Shown here: positions 12,044 through 23,982 of the stretch, one piece after another
Layout: each line of letters starts with the position of its first letter
Position numbering within the stretch: the first letter of the stretch is position 1
Source of the DNA: Gnomoniopsis sp. IMI 355080
Lineage: Eukaryota; Ascomycota; Sordariomycetes; Diaporthales; Gnomoniaceae
Assembly (NCBI GenBank): GCA_027946555.1
Contig: JAPEVC010000010.1
Location: 62,001-126,000 of the forward strand
DNA: 64,000 bases
Direction of reading: 5' to 3'
Position numbers and translations under genes: made by a program
Notes under the pieces: model-generated
Database searches by the model: none
Seen by the model: the letters and a program-made list of their open reading frames with translations, nothing else
Told to the model about the DNA's origin: nothing

Positions 12044-14904
12044 GAGAAACGGCTTGTTCTCGCAATCTAAAGAGACCTATCGACGCCCTGCGACACAGGA
12101 AATCCATCCATAGGATGGGAGCAGTTGTAGTGCATCTGTGCCCATGTTCCAGCACCATTCTCTGTCCCTCAAAAATACTTCCTCGCAGATCCCTTCCATG
12201 ACCCCAATGACCAAACCACGACAGCGGGACGAATGCCACCGAAGCCGACCTCTAGGAACGATGTAGAAAGGTAAGTGAGCTTGCGATTGAAGAAGAGCAG
12301 GGTCGACGAGCATTTGGACTCTTGGTTGCGCCCAAGCATCCGTTCATTGGTAATGGCGCTGCATACGTCCTGCGCCTTGCGCGACATCTTTGTTACGTTC
12401 CCATTTTCCCCGAAAGCTTCGATTATACCCCCCACTTCTAACTTCAGCGTCCCTCTGATTTATGCTGCTCTGAAAGGGACAGTAGCAGTCCAGGAGTGTG
12501 GTTCGTGCATGTGCGGTTTGATATATACGCTACTTGTACATGGCACTGTGGAGGACATTTGATGCGACCTGGAGCGAGGCCGTTCATGTGCGAATCCTTC
12601 TTTGGCTTCAGTCACGTCATAGCGCAGGGCAGATTGAACTGGCAGGTTTCCGAAAGTACCAGGACGAAGGCGAGTATCTCTAGAAGCACGAGTGCCCGGG
12701 GCGTTATGTCGTATGCGGGGCGAGGCGGTGTGTGTACTTGGAAAACAGCAGTCAATTTGGTGAAGAAGGGAAGAGAAGTATGAAGCAGGAGTGTTTGAAC
12801 AGTAGTGTCTTCACGGATGGACTAGTAGCTTTACAAAACCGCACTGGCTGTCGGAAAAGATTCGCGACATCTGATCGCGACATCTCAAATCCTGGTCAAA
12901 GTTGTGGAAAGTCATAGAGTGATAGACCTGCGAGATGGAGCAGAACAACATTTGCACACACCGGTAGTTCACTCTTGCGCCCAATGTCGTAGACCTCTAG
13001 ATTCCGTGCTGTGCACTCTGATGGGTATAGGTACTGGATACGTGCTGGAGGAAGGCCTGGAAATACGGGCTGGATGGAAACTAAGAAAATTTTCATCAAC
13101 GATCCACAGTACCCAAGGGATGTAGCATGTCTGGTGGCGTATTGAGAATTCTCCTACAGGATGCACTCTAATCACGCTGGGTGACAGACGATAGGAATTG
13201 ACGGGGGCGCTGAAACTGCAGCGGATAGCGCGCCGGGATGTCATTGTAACTCAAGAGGACAGGTCGTAAAGTCGACATTCCACTGCTGACGCGTTACGTG
13301 GCGGGAGTCGGCAAATTGGGACAATGCTGATCCTTTATACAGACCGCACTCCCTAGCTGGCCTAGATATGAATTTACAAGTGCTGTAGAAAAGACCAAGC
13401 ATTTCGAAGACTCTAGCTCTGGGACGGGATCTGATATCTCGACGTTTCGCTACTGAGTCGAACGTTGCAGGTGCATCTGAACTACTCGGTGCGAATGGAT
13501 CTTCAAGGTACGTAGGTAAGGTATTTGACAGATGGCCGATAAAGGCGCTGCATGATGTTTCAACTGTGGCCTTGCCGGGCTGAGCCTATGGTGCTCCCTT
13601 GCCCCAGCACCTAGGCATCTGCCTACCTAGGTACCTACCAGCTACTTGAAGGGGACGGGCGGCCGGGTAGTCCGTTTTGATGGGTTGATCAAGTGTGAGT
13701 ACCCAGGTAGGTCGGAAGGCTGGTAGGTAAAGGTAGGTAGGTACCTAGATTCAGTGAAACGACACGGATTTGCGGACAGTAGAAACTACCCGTATAGTTT
13801 GCGATTGCGCAGGCGTGCTGCGCACTGTGGGACCCTACTTGGATACGAAGTTTATATACACATACAAGAAGGAACCAAGGAATTGTAGTAGTACTTGCAT
13901 CAGGAAAAGTTACAGATGTGACATTTGGACACGAGGAGTCCAAACCTGCAAGTGGGAGCCCCTGAGCACACCGGCTGGGAGAAGAACATAGGGCTAGCAG
14001 GCGACTAACATGTGGCCGGCAGATTTGAATGAGCATCTGGTACGAGGGTACCCAGATACCTGCCTAGGCTGCCTAGGCTGCCAGGCTATCTTAGGATGGT
14101 GCCTACCTAATACTGTGTTTTCAACCTAGTGCGTCAAGCTCGGGATGCTTGTTGAGATCCGAAACCTAAGAAGCTGCGGCGACCGTGGCCTTCGATTTGC
14201 CAGACGCAGGGTGATCTGGTGGACTTGGATAACCCTGCCCATCCAAATTTATCACAGAACCCAAGGACACTGCCCTTTTCCGAGCAGCCAGTAGCACCTA
14301 ATCCGTCCTTGACGAGAAAAAGAAACGGGTCCAGATCCACGTCGACGAGGCCAGATTCAGAGTGCACGTCCCCTCATCCATTGCGTCGTGGGCTCTTGGT
14401 CCTGTTCCTGTCCCTGTCGAAAGGGAAACATCCAGGACCCAAAATCCAACATTGACATTCTGGACATCCAAATTTCCATCCACCCACCCGCCCGTATCTC
14501 GACCCTTCTCATCGCCGCCAATTGCGACCAACCCCTGACCCGATCCCACCTCAGGCCGATTCAAACCTCGCACCCAGCCTGCCAGCCAACCACCCAAACC
14601 CCACGAATCGCCTCTCACGATTCCCTTCACGCGTGACCAGAACACACGCTTTCACGGTCGCTACTCCAGTGCCGCGTGCTGCATGCGTCCTTCACGTTGC
14701 CATCATTTTTCCGAGCAGTGCCCAGCCCGCAGTCCTCCACCCTCGCCAGGCGCGAGCGAGCTACCCTCGGGCTCCCTCGTTACTCCGGGTGCTGCGCTTT
14801 GCGCCCCAGTTTGCAACAAGTTCCAAAAAAGACACCCATTTTCCTTTTCGAGATACCCCTTATAAGTAGCAGCGCCTGCCCGTTGCTCTCACATTCCTTT
14901 TATC
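12044..14904. other. 2.9 kb intergenic with CCTAGGTA-type repeats
   Basis: No gene is supported. Between about 13500 and 14115 the DNA is dense in degenerate copies of TACCTAGGTA, GGTAGGTA and GCCTAGGCTGCC units, forming short inverted and direct repeats. The last 400 bases are C-rich and pyrimidine-rich and should hold the promoter and leader of the NIPA-type transporter. Confidence 0.6.
13624..13633. repeat. Palindrome TACCTAGGTA, copy 1
   Basis: Perfect 10-base palindrome, inside a longer CCTAGG/GGTAGG-rich patch. It recurs exactly three more times in the window. Confidence 0.85.
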
Positions 14905-16544
14905 ATGATGCTAGAAGAAAAGTATGGATCTCCTGTCCCCTACACCCACGCCGTCAGCGTGCGAGAGGGCATTCGCGCTGATGACAGCTTTTGCGCCGTA
15001 GATTCATCGGCCTGGGACTGGCCATGACGTCCAGTTTAGCCATTGGTATGCTCTCCTTGGTCCTTGAAGCTCGCCGCGACACTTTTGACTGACATTTGTC
15101 GACTGCTCAGGCACGAGTTTCGTCATCACCAAGAAGGTACCCACACCAGCCCACTCCCAAGTCGAACGCGCGCCCCTGGCTCCAAGACATGTTCTCGTCG
15201 CGCCGTCAACCAAATGCTGATTCCGTCTGTGCTAGGGTCTCAATCAAGCAGAAGAACGACATGGCTTTGAAGGAGACGGCTTCATATATCTACGAAATCC
15301 TATGTGGTGGGCCGGAATTTGCACAAGTAAGGCAACGTCCTGGGGACCACACTCGACGCCCTCCTTCACACGGAGTGCAGCTACTGACAGGTTGTGTGAA
15401 CAGTGGTCATAGGCGAGATATGTAATTTTGCCGCATATGCCTTTGCACCGGCCATCCTTGTCACGCCCCTCGGAGCGCTGGCTGTGTTGATAGGCGCCGT
15501 ATTGGGCTCTTACTTTCTTAACGAAGAGCTGGGAACATTAGGGAAGCTTGGCAGTGCCATATGTCTCCTGGGTGCAGTCATCATTGTTCTCCATGCGCCG
15601 CCAGACGAGGATATCGAGACCATTGAGACCATTCTCTCATACGCGCTGCGACCTGGTACGACACAGTCGCTGCTGCCTCTTCGTAAACGACAAAAGATGC
15701 TAACATCGGCCCAGGTTTCTTAATATACGCCATCACTGTGACGGCGTTTTCTGTGTTTATGATCTACAAGATATCCCCTATCTACGGGAAGAAGAACCCA
15801 CTCGTCTACCTCAGCATTTGCTCCCTCGTGGGATCGATCTCGGTCATGGCTATCAAGGCGTTCGGCATTGCCCTCAAATTGACCTTTGCCGGCAACAATC
15901 AGTTCACCCACGCTTCGACCTATGTGTTCATGATCATCACCGGCGTGTGCATCTTAACGCAGATGAACTACTTCAACAAGGCGCTCAGCCAGTTCCCAAC
16001 AAACATGTACGTGGACGAGCTCGTAGGGTCAATAAGATGGTAATCTAACCGTGTTTACAGTGTCAACCCTCTTTACTACGTGACTTTTACCACCGCGACC
16101 CTGTGCGCTTCTTTCATCCTCTTCGAAGGCTTCAATACCTCTGACCCTGTCAATACGCTCTCGCTGCTCTGCGGCTTTCTCGTCACCTTTACAGGCGTGT
16201 ACCTCCTCAACCTCTCGCGTCGCGATCCCAACGGCTTCAAAATGGTCTCCGGCCGGGGTGGTGACGACGCCATCGGCACAGACATGATCTCGCAAATCCA
16301 AACACGCATGAGCATGGAAGCACGACGCAGTTTTGGACATCGGACGAGTGGCGATCGCGAGGGCCTGATCCGCGCGTACGACGAGGAGGAGGCGGCTGAG
16401 TTTGGGCTGACAGATTTGGCGGAGGACAGCGACGATGATGGTTCGCACAATCGGCAACAGAACGGTTCAGCGGGGTCGAATGGGAACCCCATGAAAAAGC
16501 ACTCGTCGGAGATGCAGACGCCCCCCAAGTCCGGGGAGAGATAA
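14905..16544 (+). CDS. NIPA-family magnesium transporter
   Basis: This is a multi-pass membrane protein of the NIPA (DUF803) family, implicated in Mg2+ transport. Seven exons are 14905..14921, 15002..15045, 15111..15136, 15236..15326, 15404..15655, 15715..16006 and 16061..16544, giving 401 residues. The tiny first three exons join to MMLEEKFIGLGLAMTSSLAIGTSFVITKKG, the family's conserved start. Family segments follow in order: NPMWWAGI, GEICNFAAYAFAP, LVTPLGALAVLIGAVL, LCxxGxxIIVLHAP-like, NPLVYLSICSLVGS, TQMNYFNKAL and NPLYYVTFTTATL. About nine hydrophobic helices are visible. The last 100 residues are hydrophilic and acidic (EEEAAEFGL, DDDG) and probably cytoplasmic. Two adjacent ATGs (14905, 14908) could start translation. 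Confidence 0.92.
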
Positions 16545-17436
16545 CGCCTAGGCAGTTCCTGTCTGTGTATTACAACAAGAGGTCTACGAACGTGTATGAC
16601 GAAGATATCATGGGTTTGGGGGCGCGTGGGGCTTGGGCTGGCTAGGAGCTTCACGGGACTGGACTGACTGGATTGTTCATTCTGGGGAATTGATATGCTA
16701 GAACATATTCACCCGGTCTGGGGACTGGGCTGGTCACTTGGGGCATCATCGGGATCGCATATTTGCTGCATTTGTACCGTATCTGGGCATTCCATCCCCT
16801 TTGCCGGTATTTATCATGACCGACCTGTATATTCACACCATTTTTTTACTCGACTTGGGTCTCAGGGGCGGTGTCCGTGATAATTTGGGGATAGAGATAC
16901 GGAATCTTCCAAGAACAAGGCCTAAGCTGGGACGCAGTTCATACGAAGGAAAAAAAAATGACTTGAACGGGAATGTGGACAGACCGTCCTATGCCAGTGT
17001 CGATCAAAATTGTAGAGTACAAATCGAAGATTCTTGGCAAATGTAGCAGATGCTCACAGGAATCAGATATACCTCTTAGGAGGCTCGTGTTGATTCAAGT
17101 CGTCGAGTACGTTCAGCCCTGCCAAGCAGCCATAGGCCAAAGGAAGGAGTCAGGGTCTCCACCCAGCGAGGGGGGCTAGAAGTTGCAGCCGCCAATAGCC
17201 GCTGTGCATTCGAGCTGGCCGGCAACGTCACCTCGACTACAATGCTTTCTTCTGGACCTCAGCCTCGCAAGTTGATGCAACCTTGGAAAACTTATTTTCC
17301 CTGCTTGCTACTGTACACATCACTGAGAATTTGCGGGAGAGGTACATTCTCTACCTAGGTAGGGTGCCTCACTATCACAACCTTAATCGCTCATCACCCT
17401 TACGCATCTTACTGCCCCACTCACGCGCGCCCAAAC
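16545..17436. other. Intergenic, tandem genes
   Basis: This lies between the transporter and the DUF4112 gene, both on the plus strand. It should hold the transporter terminator and the next promoter. A TACCTAGGTA palindrome sits about 85 bases upstream of the next ATG. No gene is seen. Confidence 0.6.
17352..17361. repeat. Palindrome TACCTAGGTA, copy 2
   Basis: Perfect 10-base palindrome located 76 bases before the ATG of the DUF4112 gene, hence in its promoter or 5' leader. Confidence 0.85.
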
Positions 17437-18337
17437 ATGTCTTTCCTCGCCAAGTTCGCCGCCAGCAAATATGTGGGCGACAAGCTAGAGGAGAACTTTG
17501 GTCCGGAGGTATATGATTACTCTTATTTTCGCATCTGTGCATGAAAAAGCACTCAGCGAGCACGGGAACGTAAAACTAAACACTAACAAACACCATAAGA
17601 ATCCTAAATACGATATCCTCATCACCCCCGACGGCCGCCGCAAAAAGACCAAAAAGCCTCTACCCCCAGGCCTCACCACTCAAGATGAGCGCGTCCTTAA
17701 AGCCATCCGGGCCAAGGCATGGCGCTACGAGTGGTGGGTCGACTGCCACTGCTGCTGCGGCTTGCACATCCAGTTCGGGACCGTGACGCTTTGGGGTTTA
17801 CTCCCTGTGATCGGCGACATCATTTCGCTCCTCAATGCACTCACGCTCATCCGTACGGCGCGGAAAGTGGACGGGGGGCTACCGCCGTTCCTGGTGGGCA
17901 CGATGCTGGTGTGGGCGGCGGTGGACTTTGCCATCAAGCTGGTGCCGGTGGTCGGGGATGTGCTGACGGCGATCATCAAGCCGAACACGCGGAATCTGGT
18001 GCGTGTGGAGAGTTTCCTGGCGCGCAGGGGCGAGCGGAGAGGGGTGCAGGTGCAGGTGGCCGGGAGAAGCGGGAGAGACGATGGATTGGTCAGTGAGGGC
18101 GGTGGAAGGGGGGTGAGGGAGCCGTTGCTGGTCGGTGTCCAGCCCAGGCGGGAGGAGGATATGAGAGTTGGTGGGGGTGGTGTTGCTGAGCCGGCTTACG
18201 GGACGGTCTTGGTTGCTGGTGATGCTGGTGAGAATTTGAGGGATGTGGAGGCGGTTGAGGAGGGGAGGAAGAGGAGTAGGCATATATTGCCTTTTTGGAG
18301 GCGCAATGAGGAGAGTGATAGCGAGGAAGAGGTGTGA
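17437..18337 (+). CDS. DUF4112 membrane protein
   Basis: Exons are 17437..17508 and 17600..18337, giving 269 residues; the intron has an ACTAAC branch and is phase 0. The protein begins MSFLAKFAASKYVGDKLEENF. It then has a basic, proline-containing linker (RRKKTKKPLPPGLT) and the DUF4112 core. The core contains two hydrophobic segments with matching motifs, LLPVIGDII (near residue 125) and LVPVVGDVL (near 170), separated by a DGGLPPF loop. CHCCCG precedes the first segment. The C-terminal 90 residues are Gly- and Arg-rich, then basic and acidic, and look disordered. Family members are small membrane proteins of unknown biochemical function, and none can be assigned here. Confidence 0.85.
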
Positions 18338-19312
18338 GCTGATGTATTGACGATTTTCATTAATAGCATGTTGGCAGGAGAGAGTAAGTTGCACACTGGG
18401 GGGCGGTTATCAAGGTAAAAGGAGGAGCGCAGTAAATACGCAAAGAGCCCACGGTGTGGCATGGGCTTCATGTGTCTACGGGCTATTTGTACCTTGAAGC
18501 GGGTGTTTTACGAACAAAATTGAGCAGACCATCTCATGCTCAACCTCTCCAAGCGAGTCTTGTTGCTTCCAGGCCGTGAAGGGCCCCTTGGCTTCACCGG
18601 GCATGTTCAGCCGGCCACAACCATAAGTGGGGTCATTCGTGTAAAGATGTTCTTTCTCTCTTAATGAGAAGTAAAAAATTGGCATTCAGTCTATGTACCA
18701 TGCAAACTGTACCCTGTATCAAAGTTACTGCGCATGTCGAGGGTCAAACAGTGGACTGAACAAGGCCAAAACTTGCCATGGTCTGGCATGCAAATTGAGG
18801 GATTCAAAGCCTGAGATCCAGTCTAGCCGAGGCAGTGCTGGAGCAAGACGTTGCTCAGGAAGCATACACGTCAAGTGGGCAAGACGTGCTATCACAAGAG
18901 CTTTCGTGGCAACCTTGGCTGGACGCCTCACCACCAAACAAGCAAACACTGCAGGAAGGCTCTCATCGTTGTCATCGTTGCTCTTCGAATTCCCATTCTG
19001 TCTCGAGCTGAGAACTAAAAAAGTGAAGGTAGCAACAGTCCCTTTCCCTGAATCCAGCAAAAATGCATCAATTACGCCGGTCCCTGATGTTTTGTGTAGT
19101 TGTCCCTCCTTCATTCCATTCCTTCCATGATTCCCTCAAAATCCTCCACGGCTGCTTTTGTGCCGCACGTGACCGAAAGCACCAGATCCACCGTCATTGG
19201 GGACAAGATTGACGGACTGAGTTGCAAGAGGGCTGCGAGTGAAGGAATCGTGCGCGTTCGTCTGGAAAGATTCAAGGGATCTGTGCCGAGCTTATCCTGC
19301 CGAAGATCACAC
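18338..19312. other. Intergenic, convergent 3' ends
   Basis: This lies between the DUF4112 gene (+) and RPS3 (-), so both terminators should be here. The open frames present (for example plus 18693..19130) show no domain or conserved feature. Confidence 0.6.
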
Positions 19313-20345
19313 CTATTGCTCCGCAGCTGGCTGCTCGGCACCCTCCGCCTGCTCCTCCTGAGCCCGGGCAGCCTCTTGAGCGGCCTGGACCTGGGCGGCC
19401 TTGGCACCATAGTCTTGGGAGACGGGCTGGAGCACGGGAACCTCCTCCTTGGGGTCGAGGATGGTAACGGCGTCGGGCAGGGAGGTCGATGGGCCAGCCT
19501 TGCCCTCGGGGTCGGAGCCACGCATGATCTTGACCTTGATACCGAGGACACCCTGGCGGAGCAGAACGTGACGGGTGGCGCTGTCGATGAAGTCCTTGGC
19601 GGGCTGACCAGAGTGGATCATGAAACCATCGGTGAACTTCATGGACTTGGCACGGGCAGCACGGAGCTTGCCGGAAACGACGACTTCGCAACCCTTGGCG
19701 CCAGACTCCATGATGAAGCGCAGGACACCGTAGCAGGCACGACGGACGGCCAGACCGTTGAGGAGCTTGTAGCGGAGGGACTCGCACTGGGCGACGGCGG
19801 ACAGACCACGATTCTGGACCTTGGCGGCGTAGAGGGAGACGCTGTTCTCGGGGAACTTGAAGCGCTTCTGGATCAGGCTGGTGAGCTCGCGGATGCGGCG
19901 ACCCTGCTCACCGAGAACCTCCTGGGTGTGGGTGGCACGGATGATGATGTCGGTGACGGTCGGGGTGACGCGGACTTCGACGCCGGAGTATCCCTCCTCG
20001 GCCAACTCGCGCTGGAAGAACTCGTTCAGCTCGGCGTAGAACACACCGTCGGCGATGAACTTTCTCCGCTTGGAGCTAAAATGAAGACAGGAGGGTCAGC
20101 GAAACCGGTTCTCGGTGGGGGTTTGAATCAATCGTCGCAACCACCGCACAATGGCCTATCAATCAACTGGCTCGCTCGATACGTCCCCTTTGTCCATTTT
20201 GAGCGAACTTATCCGTCCAGAGTTGTCGACACCCTCCTCTTTGCCAATTGTGTGCGGGTGTCCCACATCCCCCATCTGCTCATCTAGGGATTGCTGTGCC
20301 AAATTGTAAAGGTCCTACTCACATCTGGGTACCGGGGACCGCCAT
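19313..20345 (-). CDS. RPS3: 40S ribosomal protein S3
   Basis: This is a component of the small ribosomal subunit near the mRNA entry channel. Exons are 20345..20323 and 20075..19313, giving 261 residues starting [20 protein letters not shown]. The 247-base intron is far longer than others in the window and follows only seven full codons, as is common in fungal ribosomal protein genes. The KH-type RNA-binding region spans about residues 20-95 ([23 protein letters not shown]). The conserved core [21 protein letters not shown] and the [16 protein letters not shown] segment follow. The tail is Ala/Glu/Gln-rich, as in other fungi. A telomere-repeat-like promoter box lies about 185-200 bases upstream. 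Confidence 0.97.
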
Positions 20346-21023
20346 GTTGACTTATTTGCTCGATGCTCGATGAACCGTAACGGTATTTTTGACAGGTGGA
20401 GTTGGATGGATCGAATCGAGAGGTCCCAAGGAAAGTGGTGGTAGCAGGTTGTCGCGTTGACTTTCGAGGTGGCCGTTAGGATAAAGTGACCAATTTTTCC
20501 GATTTCCAGCTTGTGGGCCCCAGTTTTCACCCTACCCCTAACCCTCTTCAAGTGAAGTTGAGCCCCGCTAGCAAGTGGGGCCCTGGAGTTGGGTTGCAGA
20601 CTGCCTGCCGCGCTATGTCAGACTTGGCCGCCTGCCGCATTGAGACAGCTAGGTGAACAGGAAGCATTGGTCGCATGCTCGTGATGGAAGCGGCAAGTTG
20701 GGTTTCCATCTACAGCTGCAGCACCAATTCCACCTTGGAGAATTCTATCGTCCCTTTTGCACAACAAAATCCAGTATGCTACAGTACAGACAACCCAGGA
20801 CTGCTTTTAGGATCAATCCAGTGGTGCTAGCGTAGCCCAGCACCTTTCACAGCCTTTGTCTTAGAACGACGACATCAACCTTTCCATCGTCATTGCCTCA
20901 GCTTTGAGGCTTTCCCATCCTTTCCGAGACGACGTCCTCACCACATCCGCCAACTTTAAAGTACTCTTCAAATATTTCCAACACATACAATACCACATCC
21001 ATGCCACACGCCCTCCATTCAAG
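20346..21023. other. Divergent promoter region, RPS3 / myotubularin
   Basis: Upstream DNA of RPS3 (-) and the myotubularin gene (+). It contains the telomere-like box annotated separately and C/T-rich stretches before 21024. No other gene is seen. Confidence 0.65.
20529..20545 (-). promoter_or_regulatory. Telomere-like (Homol-E/Tbf1-type) box upstream of RPS3
   Basis: The plus strand reads ACCCTACCCCTAACCCT, that is AGGGTTAGGGGTAGGGT in the direction of RPS3 transcription. It resembles the fission yeast Homol-E element (ACCCTACCCT) and the TTAGGG site bound by Tbf1-type factors, both known in ribosomal protein gene promoters. It lies 184-200 bases upstream of the RPS3 ATG. Function here is inferred from motif and position only. 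Confidence 0.6.
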
Positions 21024-23424
21024 ATGTTGGAAGTGCGCCAAGTGAGTCAATCTGACCTCGGCGCATTACTCCCAGCTGTTCTTTTGCTGATCATCCTCCT
21101 CTCAGACTATAGAAAATGTGACGGCAGTCGCTCGAGGTGAGACCACTGTCGGCTGCCTCAAATTGACCGACTTTCACATCATCTTTACCGCTCCACCCCG
21201 AAAATCCGACTCAGCCGCCCAAAAAGACGCAGAACGCCCTCGCGAGATATGGCTCGCGTATCCCATGCTGTCGGGCGCCGAGTTCCGTCCCACGGCGCCA
21301 GCTTCGGGAAGTCAACCTGGCATGCGCTTGCGAGGTCGAGACTTTTACTACATCAATCTTCACTTCCCCGACAATAAGAGTGCGATCGACGCCTTCAACT
21401 TCATCAAAGCTCGGACGTGTCGTCTGGGAAACATCGACAAGCTGTATGCTTTCAGCTATCGGGCGCACCCAAAGGAGCGACACATTCGCGGTTGGGAGGT
21501 CTACAACATCAGAGAGGAGTTTAAGCGGCAGGGAATTTCCGAGAAGCTCCAGGACAGAGGTTGGAGGATAACGGACATCAACAAAGACTACAGCTTCTGC
21601 CCAACATACCCCTCTGTTCTCGTGGTTCCAACCAAGATCAAAGATCCCACCCTGAAGTACGCTGGGAAGCACCGAACTCGATGTCGTGTGCCAACCCTGA
21701 CCTATCTGCATCCCGTCAACAACTGCTCCATCACCAGGAGCTCGCAGCCCAGGGTCGGTCTCACCGGCAATCGCAATGCTCAGGATGAGGCTCTCGTCGC
21801 CGCCTGTTTCTCGAATCCCTACTTCCAGGAGCTAGCACATTTGCTCAATACAGAACCCGCCTCGTCTGCATCTGAGCAGGATCCATCGCAGTCGGATAAG
21901 TTTGACTGCGATGAGTCTTCGGGAGCGGAACATAATGACACGGAGCTCCTGGACGCCGCCGATGCCATTTTCGACGAGAACGGCAAGCGTCTTGTCTTTG
22001 GCGCGCAACAGCACAACCTTATCATTGATGCGAGACCGGCAATCAATTCGATGGCGATGCAGGTTGTGGGTAAAGGGTCGGAAAATATGGAATACTACAA
22101 GTTCGCAAGCAAGGCCTACCTCAACATTCAAAATATCCATGTCATGCGAAATAGCCTCGACAAGGTCATCAGCGCCCTCAAGCATGGCGATATTTCGGAC
22201 GGTAGACCAAATCAAGACCTTCTTGCCAAGAGTGAGTGGTTGAAGCACATCAGAGGCATACTTGACGGGTCTGCTTTGATAGCCCGTCAGGTTGGCATTC
22301 AGCATTCACACGTCCTCATTCACTGTTCCGATGGGTGGGACCGGACGAGCCAGCTAAGTGCCTTGTCACAGCTGATGCTTGATCCTTACTACCGAACGCT
22401 CAAAGGCTTCATTGTTCTGGTTGAGAAAGACTGGCTGTCTTTTGGTCACATGTTCCACCAACGCTCAGGCTTTCTCAATCACGACAAATGGTTCACTACA
22501 CAGAATGATGCCATGGCTGGGTCGAAGATTGAGCCAGGTGAAAACGAGGGCCCTGCAGAAATGCTGGATAAAACCTTCGAGGGTGCCAAACGTCTTCTTA
22601 GGCAGGCCTTGAGCTCAGAAAAGGACAAAGACGATTCGGATCTAGACCCACTCTCAGAGCAAGAGTCCTCTGTCGTCGAAGACCAAGCAACTCGACCCAA
22701 GGAGATGAGTCCCGTCTTCCACCAATTCCTTGACGCGGTGTACCAACTCCTTCGGCAATACCCAACTCGTTTTGAGTTCAATGAACGCTTCCTGCGACGT
22801 CTCTTCTACCACCTTTACTCATGCCAGTACGGCACTTTCCTACTGAATAATGAGAAGCAGCGGAAGGACGCCAAACTTCACGAGAAGACGACTTCTGTTT
22901 GGGATTACTTCCTTTCTCGGCAAGACACTTTCCTCAATCCCGACTACGATCCTCAGGTCAACGATCATAATCGGGGCCAAGAGCGGCTCATTTTCCCACG
23001 TCTTGATGACATTCGCTGGTGGTACCAGCTGTTCGGAAGAACGGATAACGAGATGAATAGTGCCCTCGATGCTGATGCAGCAAGAAAGGACAGGGTTGCA
23101 GAAGCACTTGAGTCCGTGAACGCTAGCCCGCGGCCTGGCGAGAGCCCTTCAGACAGCGATTCCGCGACATCCCAGCCTGTTGGCGGCCATAAGCAGTTCA
23201 GCTCGACTACGCCGACTTTTGGCAATACAGTGCTGGCTGGTGTGGAAGTGCCCTCAGCTAAGGTGAACACATCCAGTGCCATAGGCTCCCTTACGAAGGG
23301 CTTGTCAGGGCTGGGCCTCGGAGATCTTGGCAAGAGACTTGAAAATACTGGAGCTACTACAGGAGCGCGCGAGCAAGAAATGTCATCCATGTCCACTGGC
23401 GTCACGGGAAATGTGGCGCCTTAG
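21024..23424 (+). CDS. YMR1: Myotubularin-family phosphoinositide 3-phosphatase
   Basis: This enzyme removes the 3-phosphate of PI3P and PI(3,5)P2 on endosomal and vacuolar membranes. Exons are 21024..21041 and 21106..23424, giving 778 residues to the first stop. Exon 1 encodes only MLEVRQ. Residues about 7-130 form the PH-GRAM domain (GCLKLTDFHIIFTAPP). The myotubularin core follows, with NRNAQDEALVAACF, AINSMAMQVVGKGSENMEYY and the active-site loop HCSDGWDRTSQ, whose catalytic Cys is residue 413 and Arg is 419. WLSFGHMFHQRSGF and FHQFLDAVYQL are also family-typical. After the core come acidic and Ser-rich stretches. The reading frame meets TAG at 23422-23424 but stays open in the same frame to 23982, so the annotated end may be wrong (see the next entry). 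Confidence 0.92.
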
Positions 23425-23982
23425 GATGGTACGCATTCCGACGACGGGACACTCACGCCCATAGACAGTATTGTACGGTACGCATTTGAAGATGCATTTG
23501 GCGGCCGACTCAGGATCGGCGAGATGGATCGGGACTTGTGGGAATGGGGTTTTCCAGGAGACCCGTTTACGCTGAATTCGAATGAGCCAATGGATTTCGA
23601 GTTCTTGGACCACGACGAAGCACTTAGTGTGTTCAGATCACCAAGACCCTCGGATACATTGGACGAGCTGGAGAAGCTCGCAATCAGAGAGCGGATCATG
23701 AAGGAGACGGGCGACTACCCTCTTGGCTATCCATTCAGATTCGAGACACACACCACATTTTCTCTTGATGATATCAGGTCTCCGCCCGTCACAGACATAT
23801 ATCAGGAAGACATGTTCGAGGAAGAGGGTGGTGGCTTCTCAGACTCCAACCTCAGCGAGAATCTGGGTGAACATCGACCTGTATTCAGTGGTCCGCTGGA
23901 AGAGAACCCTTGGAAGAGCGAGGTTGTGGAGACGTCCAACAAGGCCGATGACGAAGAGGAGCTAGAGGAAGAGAGCCGCTAG
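23425..23982 (+). other. Open in-frame extension beyond the myotubularin stop
   Basis: After TAG 23422-23424 the same frame stays open for 185 sense codons, ending at TAG 23980-23982. The translation looks coding: a mixed, ordered-looking part (RDLWEWGFPGDPF, FEFLDHDEALSVF, LDELEKLAIRERIMKETGDYPLG) and an acidic end (DDEEELEEESR). Explanations are: a small intron removing the stop (candidate GT..AG at 23401..23463, 63 bases, phase 0, or 23413..23463, 51 bases, also in frame, both with weak donors); stop readthrough; a strain-specific nonsense change; or a separate small gene starting at ATG 23524. I favour a continuous protein of about 940 residues through splicing, but cannot prove it. Confidence 0.55.

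Noticed and set aside
19100..20287. 395-codon plus-strand frame opposite RPS3
   Set aside because: Antisense of the RPS3 exon and its intron; the minus strand carries the unmistakable ribosomal protein.
20076..20322. Possible snoRNA in the long RPS3 intron
   Set aside because: No convincing C/C' and D/D' box set with terminal stem could be found by eye.
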